NCBI GenBank assembly: GCA_031769625.1 | Contig: JAUIMM010000694.1 | Span: forward strand, 5,044,501 to 5,108,500 | Length of the DNA: 64,000 nt | Source: Taudactylus pleione | Lineage: Eukaryota > Chordata > Amphibia > Anura > Myobatrachidae | Direction of reading: 5' to 3' | Part shown: positions 43,041-57,570 of the stretch, piece after piece | How the letters are laid out: every line of letters begins with the position of its first letter | How positions within the stretch are numbered: the first letter of the stretch is position 1 | Translations under genes and position numbers: made by a program | Notes under the pieces: model-generated | The model's database searches: none | What the model was told of the DNA's origin: nothing | The model's input: only the letters and a program-made list of their open reading frames with translations

Positions 43041-45795
43041 GCACATGGGAGACACCCGGGTTTGTAGAGCATAATTTTCATTGTTTGCTCCCCCCCATGT
43101 CATAGGCTGGCTACACCACAGTTTGAAAAACACAACATAATGGGACATTTTATAGTATATTTACTTTTTATGGCTCAAACAACCAAAATAAATGTGTAAG
43201 GTCACTGTTCACATCGTTGTAAGACACAATACAATGTAACTATTTATGCTTCAACATGGACCACCTGAAACGTGGCTGAACGTGGCCACTTCGCTTTCAT
43301 TTACAATTTAACTTTCTACATTATTACTACTACCCTATACTGACAATATTATTCCTACCCTATACTGACAATATTATTCCTACCCTATACTGACAATATT
43401 ATTCCTACCCTATACTGACAATATTATTCCTACCCTATACTGACAATATTATTCCTACCCTATACTGACAATATTATTCCTACCCTATACTGACAATATT
43501 ATTCCTACCCTATACTGACAATATTATTCCTACCCTATACTGACAATATTATTCCTACCCTATACTGACAATATTATTCCTACCCTATACTGACAATATT
43601 ATTCCTACCCTATACTGACAATATTTCTCCTACCCTATATACTGTCAATATTATTCCTACCCTATACTGACAATATTTCTCCTACCCTATATACTCACAA
43701 TATTATTCCTACCCTATACTGACAATATTTCTCCTACCCTATATACTGACAATATTATTCCTACCCTATACTGACAATATTTCTCCTACCCTATACTCAC
43801 AATATTACTTCTACCCTATACTGACAATATTACTCTTACCCTATACTCACAATATTCCTTCTACCCTAAAGGGACAATATTATTCCTACCCTATACTGAC
43901 AATATTTCTCCTACCCTATATACTGACAATATTCCTACCCTATACTGACAATATTTCTCCTACCATATATACTGACAATATTATTCCTACCCTATACTGA
44001 CAATATTATTCCTACCCTATACTGAAAATATTTTTCCTACCCTATACTCACAATATTACTCCTACCCTATACTCACAATATTACTCCTACCCTATACTGA
44101 CAATATTACTCCTACACTATACTGACAATATTACTCCTACCCTATACTGACAATATTACTCCTACCCTATACTGACAATATTTTTCCTACCCTATACTCA
44201 CAATATTACTCCTACCCTATACTGACAATATTACTCCTACCCTATACTGACAATATTACTTCCACCCTATACTGACAATATTACTCCTACCCTATACTGA
44301 CAATATTACTCCTACCCTATACTGACAATATTATTCCTACACTATATTGACAATATTACTCCTACCCTATACTGACAATATTTTTCCTACCCTATACTCA
44401 CAATATTACTCCTACCCTATACTGACAATTTTACTCCTACCATATAAGGACAATATTACTCCTACCACCCTATACTGACATTATTACTCCTACACTATAC
44501 TGACAATATTACTCCTACCCTATACTGACAATATTACTCATACACTATACTGACAATATTTTTCCTACCCTATACTCACAATATTACTCCTACCCTATAC
44601 TGACAATATTACTCCTACCCTATACTGACAATATTACTTCCACCCTATACTGACAATATTTTTCCTACCCTATACTGACAATATTATTCCTACACTATAC
44701 TGACAATATTACTCCTACCCTATACTCACAATATTACTCCTACCCTATACTGACAATATTATTCCTACACTATACTGACAATATTACTCCTACCCTATAC
44801 TCACAATATTACTCCTACCCTATACTGACAATTTTACTCCTACCATATAAGGACAATATTACTCCTACCACCCTATACTGACAATATTACTCCTACACTA
44901 TACTGACAATATTACTCCTACCCTATACTGACAATATTGCTCCAACACTATACTGACAATATTTTTCCTACCCTATACTGACAATATTACTCCTACCCAA
45001 TACTGACAATATTACTGCTACCCTATACTGACAATATTATTCCTACCCTATACTGACAATATTACTCCTACCCTATACTGACAATATTTTTCCTACCCTA
45101 TACTCACAATATTACTCCTACCCTATACTGACAATATTACTCCTACCCTAAACTGACAATATTACTTCCACCCTATACTGACAATATTACTCCTACCCTA
45201 TACTGACGATATTATTCCTACCCTATGCTCACAATATTATTCCTACCACCCTATACAGACAATATTACTCCTACCCTATACTCACAATATTACTCCTACC
45301 CTATACTGACAATATTACTCCTACACTATACTGACAATATTACTCCTACCCTATACTCACAATATTACTCCTACCCTATACTCACAATATTACTCCTACC
45401 CTATACTGACAATATTATTCCTACCCTATACTCACAATATTACTCCTATCCTATACTGACAATATTACTCCTACCCTATACTGACAATATTACTCCTACC
45501 CTATACTCACAATATTACTCCTACCCCATACTGACAATATTACTCCTACCCTATACTCACAATATTACTCCTACCCTATACTGACAATATTACTCCTACA
45601 CTATACTGACAATATTACTCCTACCCTATACTCACAATATTACTCCTACCCTATACTGACAATATTACTCCTACACTATACTGACAATATTACTCCTACC
45701 CTATTCTCACAATATTACTCCTACCCTATACTGACAATATTATTCCTACACTATACTGACAATATTACTCCTACCCTATACTGACAATATTACTC

Positions 45796-45954
45796 CCCCT
45801 TTGATCGGACACAACGAGTGAAGGACTTTCCTTCGCTCGCCGCGTCTGGCGCATGCGCACGTCGGAGCTCCCTCCGTCGTGCGCATGCTCAGTCCATAAC
45901 ATCGACCCACTTGCGAGCGGACAGCCGCTCGCGAGTGGGTTTGAATCAGGCCCA
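45796..45954. mobile_element. Truncated hairpin-chain MITE inside the 25 bp array
   Basis: The right end GGGTTTGAATCAGGCCC and hairpins CGAGTGAAGG/CCTTCGCTCG and CCCACTTGCGAGCGG/CCGCTCGCGAGTGGG match the terminal two hairpins of the family at 3237, 6009 and 63299. The left side is missing and joins the array directly. Confidence 0.75.
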
Positions 45955-46680
45955 ATGTTATTCCTATCCTATACTGACAATATTACTCCAACCCTATACT
46001 GACAATATTACTCCTACCCTATACTGACAATATTACTCCTATCCTATAGGGACAATGTTATTCCTATCCTATACTGACAATATTACTGCTACCCTATAAG
46101 GACAATATTACTCCTACTCTATACTGACAATATTACTCATATCCTATAGGGACAATATTATTCCTATCCTATACTGATAATATTACTCCTACCCTATAAG
46201 GACAATATTACTCTTACCCTATACTAATAATATTATTCCTACCCTATAGGGACAGTATTATTCCTACCCTACAGAGACATTATTACTTCTATCTTATAGG
46301 GACAATATTACTCCTACCCTATAGGGACATTATTACTCCTAACCTATAGGGACAATATTACATCTATCTTATAGTGACAATATTACTACTACCCTATAGG
46401 GACAATATTACTCCTACGCTATAGGAACAATATTACTCCTACCCTATAGGGACAATATTAATCCTACCCTATACTGAGAATATTACTCCTACCCTATACT
46501 GACAATATTACTCCTACCCTATACTGACAATATTACTCCTACCCTATACTGACAATATTACTCTTACCCTATACTCACAACATTACTTCTACCCTATACT
46601 GACAATATTACATTACTTCTACCCTATACTGACAATATTACTCATACCCTATACTCACAATATTACTCCTACCCTATACT

Positions 46681-49600
46681 CACAATATTCCTTCTACCCT
46701 AAAGGGACAAAATTACTCCTACCCTATAAGGACAATATTACTCCTACTCTATACTGACAATATTACTCCTATCCTATAGGGACAATATTATTCCTACCCT
46801 AAAAGGACAATATTACTCCTACTCTATACTGACAATATTACTCCTATCCTATAGGGACAATATTTTTCCTACCCTAAAAGGACAATATTACTCATACCCT
46901 ATACTCACAATATTACTCCTACTCTATACTCACAATATTACTCCCACCCTATACTCACAATATTACTACTGCCCTATACTCACAATATTACTCCTACCCT
47001 ATACTGACAATATTACTCCTACCCTATACTCACAATATTACTTCTACCCTATACTGACAATATTACTCCGCTAAGGGGACAATATTACTCCTACCCTATA
47101 CTGACAATGTTACTCCTACCCTATAGTCACAATATTACTCCTACCCTATACTGACAATATTACTCTTACCCTATACTCACAATATTACTCCTACCCTATA
47201 CTCACAATATTCCTTCTACCCTAAAGGGACAATATTACTCCTACCCTATAAGGACAATATTACTGCTACTCTATACTGACAATATTACTCCTATCCTATA
47301 GGGACAATATTATTCCTACCCTAAAAGTACAATATTACTCCTACTGTATACTGACAATATTACTCCTATCCTATAGGGACAATATTTTTCCTACCCTAAA
47401 AGGACAATATTTCTCCTACCCTATACTCACAATATTACTCCTACTCTATACTCACAATATTACTCCTACCCTATACTGACAATATTACTCCTACCCTATA
47501 CTCACAATATTACTTCTATCCTATACTGACAATATTATTTATACCCTATACTCACAATATTACTTCTACCTTATACTGACAATATTACTCTTACCCTATA
47601 CTCACAATATTACTCCTACCCTATACTCACAATATTCCTTCTACCCTAAAGGGACAATATTACTCCTACCCTATAAGGACAATATTACTCCTACTCTATA
47701 CTGACAATATTACTCCTATCCTATAGGGACAATATTATTCCTACCCTAAAAGGACAATATTACTAGTACTCTATACTGACAATATTACTGCTATCCTATA
47801 GGGACAATATTTTTCCTACCCTAAAAGGACAATATTACTCCTACCCTATACTCACAATATTACTCCTACTCTATACTCACAATATTACTCCTACTCTATA
47901 CTGACAATATTACTCCTATCCTATAGGGCAATATTATTCCTATCCTATACTGACAAAATTACTCCTGCCCTATACTCACAATATTACTCCTACCCTATAC
48001 TTACAATATTACTCCTACCCTATACTGACAATATTACTTCTACCCTATACTGACAATATTACTCTGCTAAAGGGACAATATTATTCCTACCCTAAAAGGA
48101 CAATATTACTCCTACTCTATACTGACAATATTACTCGTATCCTATAGGGACAATATTATTCCTACCCTAAAAGTACAATATTACTCCTACTCTATACTGA
48201 CAATATTACTCCTATCCTATAGGGACAATATTTTTCCTACCCTAAAAGGACAATATTACTCCTACCGTATACTCACAATATTACTCCTACTCTATACTCA
48301 CAATATTACTCCTACCCTATACTGACAATATTACTCCTACCCTATACTCACAATATTACTTCTACCCTATACAGACAATATTATTCCTACCCTATACTCA
48401 CAATATTACTTCTACCCTATACTGACAATATTACTCTTACCTTATACTCACAATATTACTCCTACCCTATACTCACAATATTCCTTCTACCCTAAAGGGA
48501 CAAAATTACTCCTACCCTATAAGGACAATATTACTCCTACTCTATACTGACAATATTACTCCTATCCTATAGGGACAATATTATTCCTACCCTAAAAGGA
48601 CAATATTACTCCTACTCTATACTGACAATATTACTCCTATCCTATAGGGACAATATTTTTCCTACCCTAAAAGGACAATATTACTCATACCCTATACTCA
48701 CAATATTACTCCTACTCTATACTCACAATATTACTCCCACCCTATACTCACAATATTACTACTGCCCTATACTCACAATATTACTCCTACCCTATACTGA
48801 CAATATTACTCCTACCCTATACTCACAATATTACTTCTACCCTATACTGACAATATTACTCCGCTAAGGGGACAATATTACTCCTACCCTATACTGACAA
48901 TGTTACTCCTACCCTATAGTCACAATATTACTCCTACCCTATACTGACAATATTACTCTTACCCTATACTCACAATATTACTCCTACCCTATACTCACAA
49001 TATTCCTTCTACCCTAAAGGGACAATATTACTCCTACCCTATAAGGACAATATTACTGCTACTCTATACTGACAATATTACTCCTATCCTATAGGGACAA
49101 TATTATTCCTACCCTAAAAGTACAATATTACTCCTACTGTATACTGACAATATTACTCCTATCCTATAGGGACAATATTTTTCCTACCCTAAAAGGACAA
49201 TATTTCTCCTACCCTATACTCACAATATTACTCCTACTCTATACTCACAATATTACTCCTACCCTATACTGACAATATTACTCCTACCCTATACTCACAA
49301 TATTACTTCTATCCTATACTGACAATATTATTTATACCCTATACTCACAATATTACTTCTACCTTATACTGACAATATTACTCTTACCCTATACTCACAA
49401 TATTACTCCTACCCTATACTCACAATATTCCTTCTACCCTAAAGGGACAATATTACTCCTACCCTATAAGGACAATATTACTCCTACTCTATACTGACAA
49501 TATTACTCCTATCCTATAGGGACAATATTATTCCTACCCTAAAAGGACAATATTACTAGTACTCTATACTGACAATATTACTGCTATCCTATAGGGACAA

Positions 49601-51112
49601 TATTTTTCCTACCCTAAAAGGACAATATTACTCCTACCCTATACTCACAATATTACTCCTACTCTATACTCACAATATTACTCCTACTCTATACTGACAA
49701 TATTACTCCTATCCTATAGGGCAATATTATTCCTATCCTATACTGACAAAATTACTCCTGCCCTATACTCACAATATTACTCCTACCCTATACTTACAAT
49801 ATTACTCCTACCCTATACTGACAATATTACTTCTACCCTATACTGACAATATTACTCTGCTAAAGGGACAATATTATTCCTACCCTAAAAGGACAATATT
49901 ACTCCTACTCTATACTGACAATATTACTCGTATCCTATAGGGACAATATTATTCCTACCCTAAAAGTACAATATTACTCCTACTCTATACTGACAATATT
50001 ACTCCTATCCTATAGGGACAATATTTTTCCTACCCTAAAAGGACAATATTACTCCTACCGTATACTCACAATATTACTCCTACTCTATACTCACAATATT
50101 ACTCCTACCCTATACTGACAATATTACTCCTACCCTATACTCACAATATTACTTCTACCCTATACAGACAATATTATTCCTACCCTATACTCACAATATT
50201 ACTTCTACCCTATACTGACAATATTACTCTTACCTTATACTCACAATATTACTCCTACCCTATACTCACAATATTCCTTCTACCCTAAAGGGACAATATT
50301 ACTCCTACCCTATAAGGACAATATTACTCCTACTCTATACTGACAATATTACTCCTATCCTATAGGGACAATATTATTCCTACCCTAAAAGGACAATATT
50401 ACTCCTACTCTATACTGACAATATTACTGCTATCCTATAGGGACAATATTTTTCCTACCCTAAAAGGACAATATTACTCCTACCCTATACTCACAATATT
50501 ACTCCTACTCTATACTCACAATATTACTCCTACTCTATACTGACAATATTACTCCTATCCTATAGGGCAATATTATTCCTATCCTATACTGACAAAATTA
50601 CTCCTGCCCTATACTCACAATATTACTCCTACCCTATACTGACAATATTACTCCTACCCTATACTGACAATATTACTTCTACCCTATACTGACAATATTA
50701 CTCTGCTAAAGGGACAATACTATTCCTTCCCTAAAAGGACAATATTACTCCTACTCTATACTGACAATATTACTCGTATCCTATAGGGACAATATTATTC
50801 CTACCCTAAAAGTACAATATTACTCCTACTCTATACTGACAATATTACTCCTATCCTATAGGGACAATATTTTTCCTACCCTAAAAGGACAATATTACTC
50901 CTACCCTATACTCACAATATTACTCCTACTCTATACTCACAATATTACTCCTACCCTATACTGACAATATTACTCCTACCCTATACTCACAATATTACTT
51001 CTACCCTATACTGACAATATTATTCCTACCCTAAACTCACAATATTACTTCTACCCTATACTGACAATATTACTCTTACCCTATACTCACAATATTACTC
51101 CTACCCTATACT
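46681..51112. repeat. 1,793 bp higher-order repeat in the 25 bp array
   Basis: The marker word CACAATATTCCTTCTACCC occurs at 46681, 47203, 47628, 48474, and then again with the same spacing up to 50267 and 51113. Spacings 522 + 425 + 846 sum to 1,793 bp. Block 46681-48473 is repeated almost unchanged as 48474-50266, followed by a further copy of the 846 bp sub-block (50267-51112). Other markers (CCGCTAAGGGG at about 47069 and 48861; TCTGCTAAAG at about 48063 and 49856) show the same offset. Confidence 0.85.
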
Positions 51113-52392
51113 CACAATATTCCTTCTACCCTAAAGGGACAAAATTACTCTTACCCTATAAGGACAATATTACTCCTACTCTATACTGACAATATTACTC
51201 CTATCCTATAGGTACAATATTATTCCTACCATAAAAGGACAATATTACTCCTACTCTATACTGACAATATTACTCCTATCCTATAGGGACAATATTTTTC
51301 CTACCCTAAAAGGACAATATTACTCCTACCCTATACTCACAATATTACTCCTACTCTATACTCACAATATTACTCCCACCCTATACTGACAATATTACTC
51401 CTGCCCTATACTCACAATATTACTCCTACCCTATACTGACAATATTACTCCTACCCTAACCTCACAATATTACTTCTACCCTATACTGACAATATTACTC
51501 CGCTAAGGGGACAATATTACTCCTACCCTATACTGACAATATTATTCCTACCCTATACTCACAATATTACTCCTACCCTATACTGACAATATTACTCCTA
51601 CCCTATACTGACAATATTACTTCCACCCTATACTGACAATATTTTTCCTACCCTATACTGACAATATTATTCCTACACTATACTGACAATATTACTCCTA
51701 CCCTATACTCACAATATTACTCCTACCCTATACTGACAATATTACTCCTACCCTATACTGACAATATTATTCCTACCCTATACTCACAATATTACTCCTA
51801 CCCTATACTGACAATATTACTCCTACCCTATACTCACAATATTACTCCTACCCCATACTGACAATATTACTCCTACGCTATACTCACAATATTACTCCTA
51901 CCCTATACTCACAATATTACTCCTACCACCCTATACTGACAATATTACTCCTACCCTATACTCACAATTTTACTCCTACCCTATACTGACAATATTACTC
52001 CTACCAAATACTGATAATATTACTCCTACACTATACTGACTATATTACTCCTACCCTATACTCACAATATTAAGCCTACCCTATACTGACAATATTACTC
52101 CTACCCTATATTGACAATATTATTCCTACCCTATACTCACAATATTACTCCTACCCTATACTCACAATATTACTCCTACCACCCTATACTGACAATATTA
52201 CTCCTACCCTATACTCACAATATTACTCCTACCCTATACTGACAATATTACTCCTACCCTATACTCACAATATTACTCCTACGCTATACTGACATTATTA
52301 CTCCTACCCTATACTGACAATATTACTCCTACCCTATACTCACAATATTACTCCTACCCTATACTCACAATATTACTCCTACCACCCTATAC

Positions 52393-52483
52393 CTTTTTCT
52401 GAATTACTTTTGGCTTAGGGGTGCCGTGAAAACAATAGTGATATTCTAGGGCGCCACGGTTCAAAAAAGTTATGGAACCACTG
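52393..52483. mobile_element. hAT-like element right end inside the 25 bp array
   Basis: About 90 bp of non-array DNA ends AAAAAAGTTATGGAACCACTG, the typical right terminus of hAT-Charlie-like elements (reverse complement CAGTGGTTCC). It contains GGGGTGCCGTGAAAAC. The left part is missing. Confidence 0.6.
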
Positions 52484-54943
52484 TCCTACCTTATACTGAC
52501 AATATTGCTCCTACTCTATACTCACAATATTACTCTACCCTATACTGACAATATTATTCCTACCCTATACTCACAATATTACTTCTACCCTATACTAACA
52601 ATATTACTCTTACCCTATACTCACAATATTACTCCTACCCTATACTCACAATATTCCTTCTACCCTAAAGGGACAATATTACTCCTATCCTATAGGGACA
52701 ATATTTTTCCTACCCTAAAAGGACAATATTACTCCTACCCTATACTCACAATATTACTCCTACTGTATACTCACAATATTACTCCTACTCTATACTGACA
52801 ATATTACTCCTATCCTATAGGGCAATATTATTCCTATCCTATACTGACAATATTACTCCTGCCCTATACTCACAATATTACTCCTACCCTATACTGACAA
52901 TATTACTCCTACCCTATACTCACAATATTACTTCTACCCTATACTGACAATATTACTCTGCTAAAGGGACAATATTATTCCTACCCTAAAAGGACAATAT
53001 TACTCCTACTCTATACTGACAATATTACTCCTATCCTATAGGGCAATATTATTCCTATCCTATACTGACAATATTACTCCTACACTATACTGACAATATT
53101 ACTCCTACCCTATAGGGACAATATTATTCCTACCCTACAGAGACATTATTACTTCTATCTTATAGGGACAATATTACTCCTACCCTATAGGGACAATATT
53201 ACTCCTAACCTATAGGGACAATATTACATGTATCTTATAGTGACAATATTACTACTACCCTATAGGGACAATATTACTCCTACCCTATAGGAACAATATT
53301 ACTCCTACCCTATAGGGTCAATATTACTCCTACCCTATATGGACAATATTACTACTAACCTATAGGGAGAATATTACATCTATCTTATAGTGACAATATT
53401 ACTACTACCCTATAGGGACAATATTACTCCTACCCTATAGGGACAATTATTTTTCCTACCCTATACTGACAATATTACTCCTACCCTATACTCACAATAT
53501 TACTCCTACCCAATACTGACAATATTACTCCTACCCTATACTCACAATATTACTCCTACCCTATACTGACAATATTACTCCTACCCTATACTCACAATAT
53601 TACTTCTACCCTATACTGACAATATTACTCCTACCCTATACTCACAATATTACTCCTACCCTATACTCACAATATTCCTTCTACCCTAAAGGGACAATAT
53701 TATTCCTACCCTAAAAGGACAATATTACTCCTACTCTATACTGACAATATTACTCCTATCCTATAGGGCAATATTATTCCTATCCTGTACTGACAATATT
53801 ACTCCTACCCTATAAGGACAATATTACTCCTACTCTATACTGACAATATTACTCCTATCCTATAGGGACAATATTATTCCTACCCTAAAAGGACAATATT
53901 ACTCCTACTGTATACTGACAATTTTTCTCCTATCCTATAGGGACAATATTATTCCTACCCTAAAAGGTCAATATTACTCCTACCCTATACTCACAATATT
54001 ACCCCTACCCTATACTGACAATATTACTCCTACCCTATACTCACAATATTACTTCTACCCTATACTGACAATATTACTCCGCTAAGGGGACAATATTACT
54101 CTTACCCTATACTCACAATATTACTCCTACCCTATACTCACAATTTTCCTTCTACCCTAAAGGGACAATATTATTCCTACCCTAAAAGGACAATATTACT
54201 CCTACTCTATACTGACAATATTACTCCTATCCTATAGGGCAATATTATTCCTATCCTATACTGACAATATTACTCCTATCCTATAGGGCAATATTATTCC
54301 TATCCTATACTGACAATATTACTCCTACCCTATAAGGACAATATTACTCCTACTCTATACTGACAATATTACTCCTATCCTATAGGGACAATATTTTTCC
54401 TACCCTAAAAGGACAATATTACTCCTACTGTATACTGACAATTTTACTCCTATCCTATAGGGACAATATTATTCCTACCCTAAAAGGTCAATATTACTCC
54501 TACCCTATACTCACAATATTACTTCTACCCTATACTGACAATATTACTCCGCTAAGGGGACAATATTACTCCTACCCTATACTGACAATATTTTTCCTAC
54601 CCTATACTCACAATATTACTCCTACCCTATACTGACAATATTACTCCTACCCTATACTCACAATATTCCTTCTACCCTAAAGGGACAATATTATTCCTAC
54701 CCTATAGAGACATTATTACTTCTATCTTATAGTGACAATATTACTCCTACCCTATAGGGACAATATTACTGCTCACCTATAGGGACAATATTACATCTAT
54801 CTTATAGTGACAATATTACTACCCTATAGGGACAATATTACTCCTACCCTATAGGAACAATATTACTCCTACCCTATAGGGACAATATTACTCCTAACCT
54901 ATAGGGACAATATTACATCTATCTTATAGTGACTATATTACTA

Positions 54944-55384
54944 CAGGTTGAGTCTCCCATATCCAAAATGCTTGGGACCAGGGTAATTTTGGATAACGGA
55001 ATATTCCGTATTTTGGAATATTTGCATACTATAATGAAATTTCTTGGGTATAGGAACCAAAACTAAACACAGAATGCATTTATGTTCTATATACACCTTA
55101 TACACACAGCCTGCAGATCATTTTATACAATATTTTTAATAATTTTGAGCATCAAAAAAAGTTTGTGTACATACATGAAATTCATTTATGTTTCATATAC
55201 ACCTTATACACACAGCCTGAAGGTTATTGTATACTGTATTTTAATGATTTAGTGCTTTAAAAAAAGCTTGTGTACATTGAACCATCAGAAAGCAAAGGTT
55301 TCACATTATCAGTCATACAAAAAATATTCCGTAATTCGGAATATTCCGTATTTCGGAATATTTGGATATGGGAGACTCAACCTG
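54944..55384. mobile_element. pogo/Tigger-like MITE with TA duplication
   Basis: It starts CAGGTTGAGTCTCCCATATC and ends GATATGGGAGACTCAACCTG, giving long perfect inverted ends, and is flanked by TA at 54942-54943 and 55385-55386. The terminal sequence closely resembles the CAGGTTGAGTATCCC ends of Tigger2/MER2-type elements. Inside, a ~36 bp word with ATACACCTTATACACACAGC is directly repeated about 109 bp apart. No transposase is encoded. Confidence 0.9.
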
Positions 55385-55386
55385 TA

Positions 55387-56340
55387 CTACCCTATAGGGA
55401 CAATTTTACTCCTAACCTATAGGGACAATATTACTCCTACTCTATAGGGACAATATTACTCCTACCCTATAGAGACAATAATAGGACTAACTTATAGGGA
55501 CAATATTATTCCTACCCTATAGGTACAATATTACTCCTACCTTATAGGGACAATATTACTCCTACCCTACAGAGACAATATTATGTCTTTCTTATAGGGA
55601 TAATATTAATCCTACCCTATAGGGACAATTTTACTCCTACCCTGTAGGGACAATATTACTTCTACCCTATAGAGACAATATTACATCTATCTTATATGGA
55701 CAATATTATTCCTACCCTATAGGGACAATATTATTCCTGCCCAACAGAGACAATATTATGTTATCTTATAGGGACAATATTATTCCTACCCTATAGGGAC
55801 AATATTACTCCTACCCTATAGAAACAATATTATGTCTATCTTATAGGGACAATATTATTTCTACCCTATAGGGACAATATTACTCCCACCCAACAGAGTC
55901 AATATTACGTCTATTTTATAGGGACAATATTACTCCTACCCTTTAGATACAATATTACTCCTACCCTATAGAGACAATAATACATCTATCTTATAGGGAC
56001 AGTATTATTCCTACCCCATAGGGACAATATTACTCCTACCTTATAGGAACAATATTACTCCTACCCTATAGAGATAATATTATGTCTTTCTTATAGGGAC
56101 AATATTACTCCTACCCTATAGGGACAAGATTACTACTTCCCTATAGGGACAAGATTACTACTTCCCTATAGAGAAAATGTTACTCCTACCCTATAGAATC
56201 AATATTATATCTATCTTATAGGGACAATTCTATTCCTACCCAATAGAGACAATATTATATCTATCTTATAGGGACAATTCTATTCTTATCCTATAGAGAC
56301 AATATTACGGCTATCTTATAGGGACAATGTAACTGCTACT
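55387..56340. repeat. 25 bp minisatellite, right block
   Basis: Continuation of the array after the Tigger-like insertion. Units here are almost all of the TATAGGGACAATATTACTCC type, with many point variants (TATCTTATAGGG, GAGACAATATTATGTC), and are more diverged than the left end. Confidence 0.93.
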
Positions 56341-56344
56341 CTAT

Positions 56345-57570
56345 CAGCACCTTGTACCTGGAAGCCCAGTTGGATACACTTGCCAATGTAATATCTGTCC
56401 TGAGCATAATTGCGGCACGGTAATAATAACTTTTTCTTGCATTTGGCAGCAGTACTTCTGAGGGTATAAAGGGCCCACCAGGAAATCACATTTTATGGTG
56501 CCCTCGTTGAGGCAGAATTAATGAATCGTCATTATAAACCATATACACAGTTTACGAGGCATGTGGATATAATCAATGCATTCTGTCTGGGCTCCTGTTG
56601 TCAGGCATGCTGGAGAAGCCCTCTGCAGCTTGGGGGCCATTGGCGGGCTTCCTGCTAACATGAGTGGCCAATCAGGAGCGGATACAGGAATTCATCGTGA
56701 GATTTCCATAACGCTGTCACCTTACCATATCTCTCTTTCATTTTCATTTGAATTAATATTGAATTAAGGTCTCCCGTGATTCCATTCCAGACATTAGTGT
56801 TATTCTTGGCTGATATCACAGGGTGGAAAATATTCTCTTGGAGAAATTTTTATTTTTACAAATTACCACCCTCTGAGCACAGGTCGCGCCCCGGAAGCTG
56901 CCACGTTCTAAATTTCACACAAGCAATTCCAAAAAGATATCACAGAGGTGAGGTAACGGAATCACCGAGCTCTAAATAAAGTAAGTAAATAACGGCCGCT
57001 GGAAATGTGCTGCTAAGATACAGGTTAATCACCTTTAAATCACAATGTAATTATTTTAGCATTGTGGCCCAGCTCCAAGATCCCTTGTAATAAACATAGT
57101 ATCTCCCCTCTGTAGAGTCATTTAGTACATTATAAAGAGCTATCCCAGCATAAGTAACTGAGATCAGCAGCTTTAATAAAAACTCAGGGACTGTTATTAC
57201 TGTACAGCGCCGCACACAAGCCAATTTCGCAGACTGACCCTGCGCACGCTCTGTAGCCGAGTGCGAGCATCTATGGGCGATTCTGAGTCGTACACATCTC
57301 AGTTGCATTTCTGCTTGCGGCTGAATGGGCGCAGCTGGGATGTGTTTGCCTGTGGGCAGAGATTAGCGAGGGCAATGCCGATGGACGTGCGAACTATGTA
57401 ACATTCAGCATACGCAAAAATTCTACCTATTCATTTCATAGATGAACCGCTTGCACCAAGTGCAAGTGCACGTTCCTGATGACGGGTATCAAACCAAGTG
57501 TATGGATGGGGCGGTACAGTTTCAGAGATTGGTACAACTTGGCATATTAGTAAATATATGCATGGAATCG
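56345..57570. other. Unique-looking non-coding sequence
   Basis: About 1.2 kb without repeat structure. It contains AT-rich homeodomain-like words (CATTTGAATTAATATTGAAT, TTTAAATCACAATGTAATTA, ATGAATCGTCATTATAAACC) in ordinary composition, the look of conserved non-coding DNA. No open frame over 85 codons has a recognisable domain. Functional status unknown. Confidence 0.35.

Larger units (their letters stand above)
43316..54941. repeat. 25 bp minisatellite, main block (about 11.6 kb)
   Basis: The unit is TACTGACAATATTATTCC then TACCCTA. Around 43320-43620 it is nearly perfect at 25 bp; further right, variants with ACTCAC, AAGGGAC, AAAAGGAC or TATAGGGAC replacing ACTGAC become common. Hundreds of units are present. 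Insertions of transposon pieces lie at 45796-45954 and 52393-52483. Short open frames (45225-45584, 52472-52798) only encode the repeat. Confidence 0.96.
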
